A stretch of DNA of 64,000 bases from Cavia porcellus (Eukaryota > Chordata > Mammalia > Rodentia > Caviidae): NCBI RefSeq assembly GCF_034190915.1, contig NW_026947507.1, positions 27,704,001 to 27,768,000 of the forward strand, given 5' to 3'. A program made the position numbers and the translations under genes. Shown here piece by piece: positions 48,681 to 58,744 of the stretch (position 1 is the first letter of the stretch; each line of letters opens with the position of its first letter). The notes under the pieces were generated by a model, which was not told the DNA's origin, did no database searches, and worked only from the letters and a program-made list of their open reading frames with translations.

Positions 48681-51309
48681 AGAGCAAACAACTGGAACAT
48701 AATATGGAGAAGTCGAGCCAATACATATCAGTGATATCAATAAATGTAAATGGCCTCAATTCACCTATCAAAAGAAATAGGTTGACAGAATGGATCAAAA
48801 GATCTGCTGTATAAAAGAAACACATCTGATCCAAAAGGAAACTCATAGATTAAAAGTCAAAGGATGGAAAACAGTATTTAATGCAACAGGAGCCCAGAAA
48901 AAAGCAGAGGTAACTATTTTATTTGAAGACAATGTGAACTTCAAACCTAAAATGGTTAAAAGAAATAAAAAAGGTATGTAACTCAGTAGAAAAATTAAAG
49001 AGGAAGAATTAACAATTTTAAATATATTTGCACCAAATACAGGAGCACCTGACTATATAAGACAGATACTAATGAACATGAAAACCAAATATGGAAGAAC
49101 ACAATTATAACAGGGGACCTTAGCAGCCCATTTTCACAAAGAGGTAGATCATTTAGAAAAAAAAAATCAGCAAAGAAATAATAGAACTGAGTCACACCTG
49201 AAAGCAAGTGGACTTAGTAGATGTTTATGGAGTGTTCCACCAAACCATATCAGAATTCTTATCAGCTGCACATGGGACATTCTCCAAAATAGACCGTATA
49301 TTATCCCATAAAACATTATTAAGTAAATGTAAAGGTATTGAAGTTATCTCATGTGTAATATCTGACCACAATGCATTAAAATTGGAAATTAATGGCAAAA
49401 GAATTACAAAACATGTATAAATACATGGAAATTAAATAACAAGCATTTGAACAACCAGTGGGCTATGGATGAAATTAATGAATAAATAAAGCAATACCTA
49501 CAATTCAATGAAAATGCAGAAACAGCATACTGCAATCTGTGGAATGCAATGAAAGTGATCTTAAGAGGGAAGTATGTTGCAATAAACTGTCATATCAAGA
49601 AAACAGATTGAGCACAAATAAACAACCTAATGCTACATCTCAAGCTTCCAGAAAAAGAACAACAAGTTAAACCAAAGTTAATAGAACAGAAGAACATTGT
49701 AAAGATTAGAGTAAAAATCAAGGTAATTGAAACAAAAAATACAAAGAATTAATGAATCAAAAAGCTGTTTTTTTGAAAGAATAAACAAAATTGACAAACC
49801 TCTAGTTAACCTTCTAAAGAAAAATCCTGAATTCATGCAATAAAGACTGAAAAGGGGGAAATTATGACAGATCCCATGGAAATTCAAAATATTTACTTTG
49901 AAAATCTTTACTAACATAGAGTGTAAAATGCAGAGGAAATGGACAGATTTCTAGAAACACAAAACTACCAAAGCTCAACCAAGAAGATATAGCAATTTTG
50001 AATAACCCAATATCAGCAATTGAAATTGATAACATAATTAAAACTTATCAACATAGAAAATTCCAGGTCCTAGTGGATTCTCAGCTGAATTTTACAAGAA
50101 ATTTAGAAAAGATTTGATGCCAATACCCCTTAAACTCTTCAATGAAATTGAAAAGGATGCAATCCTCCCTAAATCATTTCTGGAGGCAAATATTACTCTG
50201 ATACCAAAATCAGACAAACACAACCAAAAAGGAGAACTATAGGTCAATCTCACTAATGAATATTGATGCAAAGTTTCTCAATAAAATACTGACAAATAGA
50301 ATGCAGATTATACATCATGAACAAGTGGGATTCATTCCAGGAATGCAGGGATGGTTTAACATACACAAATCAATAAATGTAATACACCACATCTACCAAG
50401 CCCCCCCCCCCAAAAAAAAAAAGAAAAAAAAAAAAACACATGGTCATTTGAATAGATGCAGAAAAAACTTTCGTTAAAGTCCAACACATGTTCATGATAA
50501 AAATCCTCCAGAAACTTGGAATATGTGGTGTCTACCTCAATCTTATAAGAATATCTATGACAAATGAACAGCCCAAATTATACTAAATGGACAAAAACTG
50601 AAAGCTTTCACTTTAAAATCAGGAACAAGACGAGGATTTCCACTATCACCACTTCTATTCAACATAATTCTGGAAACAATAGCCAAAGCAATCAGACAGG
50701 AGAGAAAAATAAAAGGAAAAAAGATAGAAAAGGAAGACTTTAAATTGTCACTATTTATGGATGACATGATACTTTACATAGAAGACTCAAAAAACTCCAT
50801 TAAAAGACTACTAGAAGTAATAAACAAATTCAGCATTGTAGCTGGATACAAAATCACTGCTCAAAAATCAATAGCATATGGAAATATCGCCTTTCACAAC
50901 AGCATCTAAAACAATGGAATACTTAGGAATTAACCTAAGAATGTAACAGGCCTTTTTGCTGAAAATTAGGTTGTGCTAAAAAAGGAGACTGAAGAGGATA
51001 TTAGAAAATGGAAGGATTTCCTGCCCTTGGCTAGGAAGAATCAACATTATGAAAATTACCATACTCTCAAAACTGTTACACAGATTTAACACAATCCCAA
51101 TCAAAACACTATTAACATACCTCACAGATCTAGAGAAAACACTCCTAAAATTCATTTGGAAACTGAAGAAACCTAGAGCAGCGAAGGTAAATTTGGGCAA
51201 CAAAGGAAAGGCAAGCAATTACTGACTTGAAACTATACTACAAAGCCACAGTGATAAAATCAGCATGGTGCTGGCAAATAAATAGACCTGAGGATCAATG
51301 GAACAGATT

Positions 51310-51322
51310 AGAAAATGCAAGC
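51310..51322 (+). repeat. Target-site duplication, 5' side of HAL1-like element 3
   Basis: AGAAAATGCAAGC, repeated exactly at 57323-57335. Confidence 0.9.
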
Positions 51323-51814
51323 GGGGATTCGATCAAAATGGTGGCTTGCTAGGGGATCGAGCGAAGAGTCTCTCTGGAGAAATCATACTAAAAGCTAGAA
51401 TATGACAACATGGAGAGGGCCAGACAAATCGATATTGATTCTTATTAACCAAGACAGTGCAGCTGGTGGATTTAAAGTCATGCTGAGACCGTGAACGCTG
51501 ATGATGGGAGGCTGCAAATCCCATGCCTTTAAATCAACAAACTGACCTGTGGACCCAGCAGGAAAAGCTGTGTTGCTTTTGGTGACTGCGGGAAACTGAG
51601 ACCCAGGACTCAGAGTAGCAGCCAGGACTGCACCGCTGCACCAGAGGAGATGGTACAAGGCTCTGGAGTTCCAAATCTAAACGGTGCACAGATATCTTAC
51701 CATTCCGTGCTGTGCCGGGAGTGCGGGAAAGGTGGGCAGCTTGGTGTGTGGTGGACCCGGAATGAGGACCTGCGCTGGACTCCGGTGAGTACTGGGAACC
51801 CCACAGCTGCTGGG

Positions 51815-52180
51815 GTTGGCCAGAGAACATCTTGGAACTGGACAGTGCCCGCCACTACAGGGAAATCAATAACACAGAGTCTGGCAGCAGACATTTTAGT
51901 GTTGGGCAGAAACTACAACTGGGTGACATCACCAGATCCCCCTGTAGGGAGGGCTGGTGGAAGACATCTTGAAATTTGGCAGAGCCTGATTACTTGCTGG
52001 CTTCAGCTCCATACAGAGAACTAGTGGCAGACATCTTGGATTTGGGCAGATCTGCTGTTCTGGTGCTCCTGTCACAGAGAGGTCTGGAAGAGAACAGCTG
52101 GGATTTGGGCAGAACCCTGTGCCATAGTGACATTGGTCAGCTGCTTCTGGTACAAAGAGAACTGGCAGAAGCCACTGGGG
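51815..52180 (+). repeat. ~62-77-bp tandem units in element 3 5'UTR
   Basis: The landmark GGCAGACATCTTGGATTTGG and variants recur near 51823, 51883, 51956, 52026, 52086 and 52163. These are degenerate units that may serve as promoter repeats. Confidence 0.65.
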
Positions 52181-52441
52181 CTAAACCAAGCCTCTGCTTG
52201 GGGCCCAATAAGCAGATACAAAATAGTCACAACTCAGTGACATCCAGAAAGTACAGCCTAACTTATGGATTGACTGGCACAGAGGCTAGAGACTAGCCTG
52301 TACCGCCCCTGCATCCCAGCCTACCCCAGATAACAGTAAATTGGGGAGGACAGCAAAAACTCAAGTCAGCATGCTTCTGAAAGGCCCTAAGCAATTCAGA
52401 GAGGCCAGAGAACCCCAGGACAGTCTGAAAGAACCAGAAAC

Positions 52442-53536
52442 ATGACAAGAGATAAAAAAAAAAAATCTCCAGCTGCCCAACATGAGAAAATAAGCCCAGG
52501 AGAAGTAAACACTGAAGAGAACAAGCACAGTAACCATCCATTGCTCGACACAGCATTAGCTGGAATTAAAAAGTACCTACATGATCTCATAGAGGAATTT
52601 AAAGCTGTACTCCTGATCCAAGTGAGGCAAGGTATAAAGAGGTTAATTAAAGAAATGACAAGCCCCACCCAAGAGAACACAGGTGGAAGAACTGAGGAAA
52701 TCAGAAAAGAAAGAGAAACTTCTGAAGAAGAATTTAAACATAACTTATAATACATGAAACAGATCCAAAGAGAATACCAGGAAACTAAAAACTCCATTGA
52801 ACACTGGAAAAATGCCTTGACAGAAACTAAAGACAGCCTTCTGAAACTTGAAGAGAGATTTATGGCATATGATTGTGAAAGAAAAAGCCTCTTAAAAATA
52901 ACAAGGAATCAGAAAGAAGCAATTCAAAAACTGGAGGATGACAAAAAGGTACATAACTTAAGAATAAAGAATGTGAGTGAGGAAGCAGGAGCAACCAAAA
53001 ATGAAATACAAAGAATATTCACAGATATATTAAAGCAAAATTTCCCATGTATAGCAAAAAGAAATGATATCCAGATAAAAGAGGCATACAGAACAGCAGC
53101 TACCTACAACCGAAACAGATCTACGCCTAGACATATAATAATCAAGATTCCAGAAATCCACCACAAGAACAGAATATTAAAAGCAGCCAGAGAAAAGATG
53201 CAGATTGCCTACAATGGGAAAACTATCAAAATAACAGCAGACTTATCAACACAAACTCTTAAGTCAAGAAGGGAGTGGGGAGAAATATTCCAAGTCCTGA
53301 AAGAAAAAAATATGCAACCAAAGTTCATATACCCATCAAAACTCTCTCTCAAAATTAATGAAGAAATAAGATACTTTCAAGACAAGGAGGAACTGTGGGA
53401 GTTCGTGGCCACCAATCCAACCCTACAGAGAGCGCTGAAGGACATTACAGAGAAAGAGAGGAAGAGATATCAGGATTCCAGCAACAGCAGCAGAGAGGCC
53501 TCAGTGAATGGGGCAGACAATGGAATGAGGGAATAA
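52442..53536 (+). pseudogene. ORF1 of HAL1-like element 3, a single stop
   Basis: One frame of about 364 codons from the ATG at 52442 to the TAA at 53534-53536, broken only by a TAA at 52748-52750; both pieces lie in the same frame. Lys-rich start, coiled coil (about residues 35-160 with LLKLEERF heptads), RRM-like part (VHNLRIKNVSEE), C-terminal domain (RHIIIKIPEIHHKNRILKAA). The single stop makes this the least decayed ORF1 in the window. The best guess is a recently dead copy of a family that borrows ORF2 protein. Translation restarting after the stop is possible but unproven. Confidence 0.9.
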
Positions 53537-55035
53537 GGTGGACAAATTATAGCAGAAAAGTGGAGTAGCAGACATGAGGCAGAGACGGTAAGCTATAGTC
53601 TTTAGTATAGACAGCTCTGAAACTATATTTTAAAAAAAGCAGAGGTCATTGTTAATGGTGTATAACAATTTAAAAGACACAGTAGTCCTAGTGCCATATT
53701 TAGTTTGAATTTAATTTGTTCTGGTCTGTCCACTCATGTCATATTTGAGGGCACAGACCTCTTGAACCAAAAATAGCAGGTTATACCATGGTAACTATCG
53801 TTACTTTCCTATTAGCTTAAACTGAAACCCTGTATTACTTACATTGTCTTACTATGACTGATCTTAATTGAATCTGAATCATAAGACTATTGGTTGGCCT
53901 TGGCTGATTTTATTTGAAATTGGTATGCTTGTTAGTACCAACCCTAAAAGTAGAGGCAACTACTCTGAGCATGACAAGTTGTAAAGGATATCCATACTGG
54001 TATTAATTAGTAACAGCTCTCAAATCCTACAATGCTGTCAAAGTTAAGTTTTTATAAAAATAGTTGATACTATGTTTAACTATAATAAGCCAGTGTTGTG
54101 GACAAATCTATTGAAAATAACAAGAGAAAACATAGTAGCTATGGACGATCATTTATATTGTAGTCTTATATGTCTTATCCATTGCATGTTTTTCTAGGAA
54201 ATTGTTTTGCTGTCTTGCTATGACTTGGTTTTCCCTATAATACAGAGAGGATAGATATATATGTAGAAATTCACACATGGGTTTTTTTTTTTTTAATTAT
54301 TTACGGGAACAGATTATATAATGCAAGATGTAAGGAGCAGATACTCTGAGGAAGAGACGCTGAGAAACCCAAGGCTTATTTTGTAGCATTATAATATAAA
54401 TTCTAGCAATCTATTGTTTGCTGAGTAGAATGACATTGGACTGGTTTCTTGAGTTCAACTTCAGCATATGTAGAGATGGGGACAGCTATCACAAAGAGAA
54501 TGAGAGATGCGATGGTAGTTACTATTGTCTTCCCTAATTTGGAACTTGAGGACCTAAAAAGACTTCAGCATCCTGTAATGATTTGATTAGTTCTATAATA
54601 TGCATTAAGTATATAAAGTGGGTGAAGATAGGGACAACTATTTGTAAGAAACTAGAGACAGTTAGATAATGAAGATCTCCAGTGGACTTGCTTTGAAACC
54701 TGTATTTCTTTAAATTGTTTTTTTTTTAATGTTCTGTTCTGTTTTGATATGTTTAATCTTACCCTCTTTGAGATGTAAAACAAATGTGTAGGACTGATAA
54801 TCATATTACTGAGCTTTTGTTCAATCATAGAGCAGAATGGTTTGTAGAGTCACTTTTTGAATGTCATTCTAAATACTTTAATTCTATAACCTGAACAGCT
54901 ATTTCTAAGATGACAATGTGTAACTTATCAACCAGCAATTTCTTACCGTTTGTTTGTCTGTAATTTTGTATTATTTCTACCCTTTTTTATCTCCATGTAA
55001 TTTTTTTGTTTCCTTTTCTTTAAATAAAAAAAAAG
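53537..55035 (+). other. 3'UTR of HAL1-like element 3
   Basis: Homologous to the 3'UTRs of elements 1 and 2. It contains repeats such as GGGACAGCTATCACAAAGAG (54480) and GGGACAACTATTTGTAAGAA (54629) and ends CCTTTTCTTTAAATAAAAAA, close to the end of element 2. Confidence 0.75.
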
Positions 55036-55393
55036 GAGATTTGGATTCATAAAGTAAAGTCTTCCTTCTCTGTGTTCAAGTTCTCTGCCAGTGTTCAAGT
55101 CTTTGTATAACAACACTGAGGTGCTTATACAGATATGAGCATACAGAATATGCCTTGGCATTGTAGAGATGATCATTTTAGTGTTTGCTTAGAAATTACT
55201 TCTGCTTTAGAGATGAGGCCAGAGCATCTCAAGCTGCTTTATTGATCTATGCAACAAATTTATTCTGTCCTCCTCTTGTTTGCAGAGCAGTGCACTAGAA
55301 AGTACAATAGTACAATATAAATGTAATGTCTGTCAAGAGTCATGAGCAAAAAGCCTTCCTTCCTCTATAACCCAGTTATAATAGTTTTTCTCT

Positions 55394-55409
55394 TTTAATT
55401 TAGTTTTTT
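55394..55409 (+). repeat. Target-site duplication of VNTR composite, copy 2
   Basis: TTTAATTTAGTTTTTT, repeated exactly at 56553-56568. Confidence 0.85.
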
Positions 55410-55421
55410 TTTTTTTTTTTT

Positions 55422-55516
55422 GGTCTTTTTCTTTTTTATCAGTACTGGGGATCGAACTCACGACTGCCTGCTTGCAAGGCAGTGCTCATTCCCCTGAGCT
55501 AAATCCCCAGCCCCCC
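55422..55516 (-). mobile_element. tRNA-derived SINE at the tail of the composite
   Basis: Plus strand GTACTGGGGATCGAACTCAC to GAGCTAAATCCCCAGCCC is the complement of an ID-like SINE (A and B boxes recognisable). The A tail appears as T-rich 55404-55437. Confidence 0.9.
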
Positions 55517-55964
55517 CATTTTAAAAAAAATTTTATTTTGAAAGTACACAACAGAACAAGTCAGAATAAAGCCAAATAAGATCGTACAGTGAAATTGGTA
55601 CAGAACTTCACAGCAGGTTACTGGGATAACGGTAATAGGTATCACAGTATATTTTGTTATCTTTATAATAGTTGTTCTTTCAATCCCGTATATCAAAATG
55701 AGATGAAATATAGAACACTACAGAACTTATCAAAACAGAATATTGAATAGAGCAGTACCATTAATCAGAAAAGAGCAAAACATTAGTAAAAATATTTGCC
55801 TTCAAAGAAATGGTAGAAGGAAGTCCCCCTTATTTGCTATGGTCCACCTCCCAGGAGATGCTCAGATTTCTCTTTCCCATTTGCTAATGGGAGGGGGGGA
55901 GAGAAGGAGGATAGGGGAAGTGGGATATTTGACTCTAGGCCATGTAGCAGTGGGTTCACTATTG

Positions 55965-56545
55965 CTAAGCAGGGAGGCAGGATGGTCATTTGTTTTCACA
56001 GTGTCCTCAGCTCAAACATGGCATGAATCTCAGGAGACACTGCTGGTTCTCCCCCTGGAAGGGCTGCAATCTGCCACCCTGCCTCCGCTTACCAGGGAGA
56101 GGAGGTGCTGGCTTGGCTTCCCAGAGTCCTCAGTTCCAACATGGCATGGATCTCAGGAGACACTGCTGGTTCTCCCCCTGGAAGGGCTGCAGTGGGCCAC
56201 ACTGCTGCCACTTACCAGAGAGGGGAGGTGCTGGCTTGGCTTCCCAGTCCTAAGTTCCAACATGGCTTGGATCTCAGGAGACACTGCTAGTTTCCCCCTG
56301 GAAGGGCTGCAGTCTGCCATCCTGCCTCCACTTACCAGGGAGGGGAGGTGCTGGCTTGGCTTCCCAGAGTCCTAAGTTCCAACATGGAGTGGATCTCAGG
56401 AGACACTGCTGGTTCTCCCCCTGGAAGGGCTGCAGTGGGCCACACTGCCACCGATTACCAGGAAGGGGAGGTGCTGGCTTGGCTTCCCAGCGTCCTAAGT
56501 TCCAACATGGTGTGGATCTCAGGAGACACTGCTAGTTCTCCTCCC
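55965..56545 (-). repeat. 123-bp VNTR, copy 2
   Basis: Landmarks at 55965, 56088, 56211, 56331 and 56454 give periods of 123, 123, 120 and 123. Open frames of up to 210 codons over it come from the repeat period. Confidence 0.95.
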
Positions 56546-56552
56546 CAACCCC

Positions 56553-56568
56553 TTTAATTTAGTTTTTT
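56553..56568 (+). repeat. Target-site duplication of VNTR composite, copy 2 (right)
   Basis: TTTAATTTAGTTTTTT, identical to 55394-55409. Confidence 0.85.
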
Positions 56569-57322
56569 GATTATGGTAAAACACACATGTTATGGATTAA
56601 GAACTGGTGGTCAACTTAAGGCCAGCTGAATTAAATCACCAGGGTGCTGAGCATAGATGTTCCACCTGAGGAAAGTTGCCAGCATAAATAGAGACATGGA
56701 GAAGAAGAAGCTATGTGTTGAGGTTTTGTGGGTTCTCCTACATGTTGCTTGGTTCTCCTGGAGAAGCTCTTGTCTTCACATTGAGCAATGCTTCCTGACT
56801 CCAGAAGGGAACAAGTATGCTGCTTGGTCTCCAGGATGACCTCATCATGCTGGCTTCCTGGTGTGTACCCAACTGTACTTGTCATTAGAGGAGCTCGGGG
56901 CCTCCTTCTCACTGAGGATGGCTGTAGTGCTTTTCAGGACAGCTCTGGTCTTTGTTATGAGTGTGAATTCTCGACTCCAGCATAAAACCCTCAACCTACC
57001 AGCACAGCTCCTTCATCCTGCTGGCATAGACTTTCTAGCTTCCATCACTGATCTTTAGTCCTTCCCAGCATGGATCCATAAAAGAGACTGGCATGAATCT
57101 TTCTTGTGAGCTCTGGACCTCCAGTTGGACTCGTGGGAGGCATTGTCATGAGCTCTGGTCTTTATTTGGAATCATGTGGGACATTGCTGTGGGATTCAGG
57201 CTGTTGGCTAAATATTCTATGTCTTTAGTGTTGTAGACAGATTTCCTGCATTTTCTTGTGTTAACTCTGGGTGGCCTTCATAAAACAATATTATAAACTC
57301 AAAAAAAAAAAAAAAGAAAGAA

Positions 57323-57335
57323 AGAAAATGCAAGC
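57323..57335 (+). repeat. Target-site duplication, 3' side of HAL1-like element 3
   Basis: AGAAAATGCAAGC, identical to 51310-51322; L1-C ORF2 resumes right after. Confidence 0.9.
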
Positions 57336-58103
57336 ATAACTTCAAAGACACTTAGCCACTTGATATTTGACAAAGGGGCTAAACATACACACTGGAAGAA
57401 GCATAGCCTCTTTAATAAATGGTGTTATAAAAATTGGCTCTCTGCATGTCGAAGACTGAAATTAAATCCATGACTATGATCATGATCTAAAGTCCAAAAG
57501 GATCAAAGACCTAAATATGAAAACAGAAACACTAAATCTACTTGAAGACAAGGTAGGTAGAAGTCTTGGAGACTAGGGGTAGGCAGCGAATTCATGAAAG
57601 TGCAAACTGCATGGAAAACCCTTCAAAGAATCAACAACTAGGATATCTTATTATTGAAAAGTTTCTGCACTTCAAAAAAAATCACCAGCCGAGTGAAAAG
57701 AAAATCCATAGAATGGGAAAGAATTTTAGCCAGCAACCCCTCAGACAAAGGACTTATATCAAGAACATATAAAGAATTGAAAAACATCAAGGCCTCCAAA
57801 TTCATAGACCCTCTCCAAAAATGGGCATTTGAGATGAACACATAGTTCTCAGATGAAGATATACAAATGGCAAATAAATACATCAAGAAATGTTCACCAT
57901 CCCTGGTCATTTGAGAAATGCAAATTAAAACAGCACTGAGATTTCATCTCACTCTGGAAAGAATGGCTGCCATCAAGAAATCAACTGATAACAAATGTTG
58001 ATGAGACTGCGAGGGAAAAAGGAACACTTCTCCACTGTTGATAGGAGTGTAGACTGGTGCAACCACTATGGGAATCAGTATGGAGAATTTGCAGAAGACT
58101 AGG

Positions 58104-58677
58104 TGTGGGGGATGAGGTGTCACTTTGTAGGCCCAACCCCCTCTAACCTGCAATTTACAATAGCCGCCCTGGTATGCGAGAAGGAGGTAGAACGGGAATG
58201 CCCGTTCTCAGTGAGCCCTCACCCTCTGGAATCCATACTGTGAGCTGGCTTTGTTTTGCAGAAGTCTTGAGGAAGTGGCTGGCCACCCTTTGTGACACTA
58301 ACAGCAGACAAATTAACAACATTCTTGAGCTAATGAATTTCTTCCTGGGCTAGAGAAGTTGTGAGAACTGGTTGTGATTATTTACTTCACTTAGATAGTT
58401 TTAGAATAAACATTGTAGTCTGTCACGTTGTAGCTTGCCACAAAGAATGCCTTTTCACTACTTAATTATCTGGGCTCTGTGAATTGATCGGGTTTACTAT
58501 ATATGAATCCTAAAATAAAGATTGTGCGTACAGTGCAGTGCAGTGCAGTGTAACGCGGTGCAGACAGCAAAGGTGTCTCTCCTGTCTTTCTTTTCCAAGC
58601 GCTGTACCCCCCGTGTCCCGACAAGGCGTGCGTGTTTACCTTGCCCGGAGTTCAGAGTGCTCTAGACACTCACGACA
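58104..58677 (+). repeat. 5' LTR of the provirus
   Basis: 574 bp, TGTGGGGGATGAGG to CACGACA. TATA-like TACTATATATGAAT at 58495-58508 and AATAAA at 58514-58519 lie close together, so R must be short and U3 holds the poly(A) signal, as in MMTV-like viruses. Four CAGTG units sit at about 58531-58550, in or next to R. 58104-58448 reads the same as the 3' LTR portion 63656-64000. Confidence 0.93.
58495..58519 (+). promoter_or_regulatory. LTR TATA-like box and poly(A) signal
   Basis: TACTATATATGAAT followed within a few bases by AATAAA (58514-58519). Transcription start is inferred near 58525-58535. Confidence 0.6.
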
Positions 58678-58679
58678 AG

Positions 58680-58699
58680 TGGCGCCCGAATTCAGGGAC
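58680..58699 (+). other. Primer binding site, tRNA-Lys3-like with 2-base insertion
   Basis: TGGCGCCCGAATTCAGGGAC begins two bases after the LTR end. It equals the Lys3 primer complement (TGGCGCCCGAACAGGGAC) except for an extra TT in the middle. Confidence 0.75.
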
Positions 58700-58716
58700 T
58701 CCGAAGGTCGCTTAGG

Positions 58717-58725
58717 AAGGTAAGT
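58717..58725 (+). promoter_or_regulatory. Major splice donor
   Basis: AAG/GTAAGT with the cut after 58719, between primer site and gag, the usual place for the retroviral leader donor. Confidence 0.75.
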
Positions 58726-58744
58726 ATAATTTTATTACGGGGAA

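Larger units (their letters stand above)
55410..56552 (-). mobile_element. VNTR composite retroelement, copy 2, ending in a SINE
   Basis: On the minus strand: 4.7 units of the 123-bp VNTR, a ~430-bp AT-rich body nearly identical to copy 1, an A/T tail, then a complete tRNA-derived SINE with its own A tail, next to the target duplication. One 16-bp target duplication brackets the whole. I see no second duplication around the SINE alone. Its 5' end differs from copy 1 within the VNTR, as expected for 5' truncation during target-primed reverse transcription. Confidence 0.72.
55036..57300 (+). other. Probable 3'-transduced segment of element 3
   Basis: About 2.27 kb between the canonical 3'UTR end and the final poly(A). 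It has unassigned DNA (55036-55393), VNTR composite copy 2 (55410-56552) and more unassigned DNA (56569-57300). No gene recognised. Confidence 0.55.
51323..57322 (+). mobile_element. ORF1-only L1 derivative (HAL1-like) no. 3 with 3' extension
   Basis: A 6.0 kb insertion in L1-C with a perfect 13-bp target duplication. It starts GGGGATTCGATCAAAATGG, resembling the YY1-type 5' end of full-length L1s. Order: 5'UTR with tandem units (51323-52441), ORF1 with one stop (52442-53536), 3'UTR to the A run at 55021-55035, then about 2.27 kb of other DNA including the VNTR composite copy 2, and a final poly(A) at 57300-57322. The downstream target duplication lies only after the last poly(A), so the extra DNA probably came along as a 3' transduction. 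No ORF2. Confidence 0.83.
46060..58103 (+). mobile_element. L1-C: full-length LINE-1, twice interrupted
   Basis: Segments 46060-51322 and 57336-58103 read as one L1. 5'UTR with monomers (46090-46720) and unique part to 47592, ORF1 remains (47593-48680), ORF2 remains (48735 on). HAL1-like element 3 is inserted in ORF2 at 51322, and the provirus at 58103, in the ORF2 C-terminal region (LEFTEEEKGTLLH-like area). The L1-C 3' end lies beyond the window. The 5' boundary is approximate. Confidence 0.85.
48735..58103 (+). pseudogene. L1-C ORF2, broken, split by two insertions
   Basis: Endonuclease start SINVNGLNSPIKRNRLTEW near 48735; endonuclease end near 49420; RT from about 49940 with a [15 protein letters not shown] block near 50330 and a catalytic [12 protein letters not shown] motif near 50751-50790 (usual FADD is FMDD here). 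After HAL1-like element 3 (51323-57322) it resumes at 57336 with the C-terminal part, up to the provirus at 58103. Stops and frameshifts throughout, plus an A/C homopolymer run at 50401-50437. Confidence 0.85.

Noticed and set aside
51395..52296. Frames of 87-124 codons on both strands
   Set aside because: They fall in the 5'UTR tandem units of HAL1-like element 3.
55743..56557. 210-codon frame as a real gene
   Set aside because: Covers the antisense body and VNTR of composite copy 2; no domain and no supporting context.
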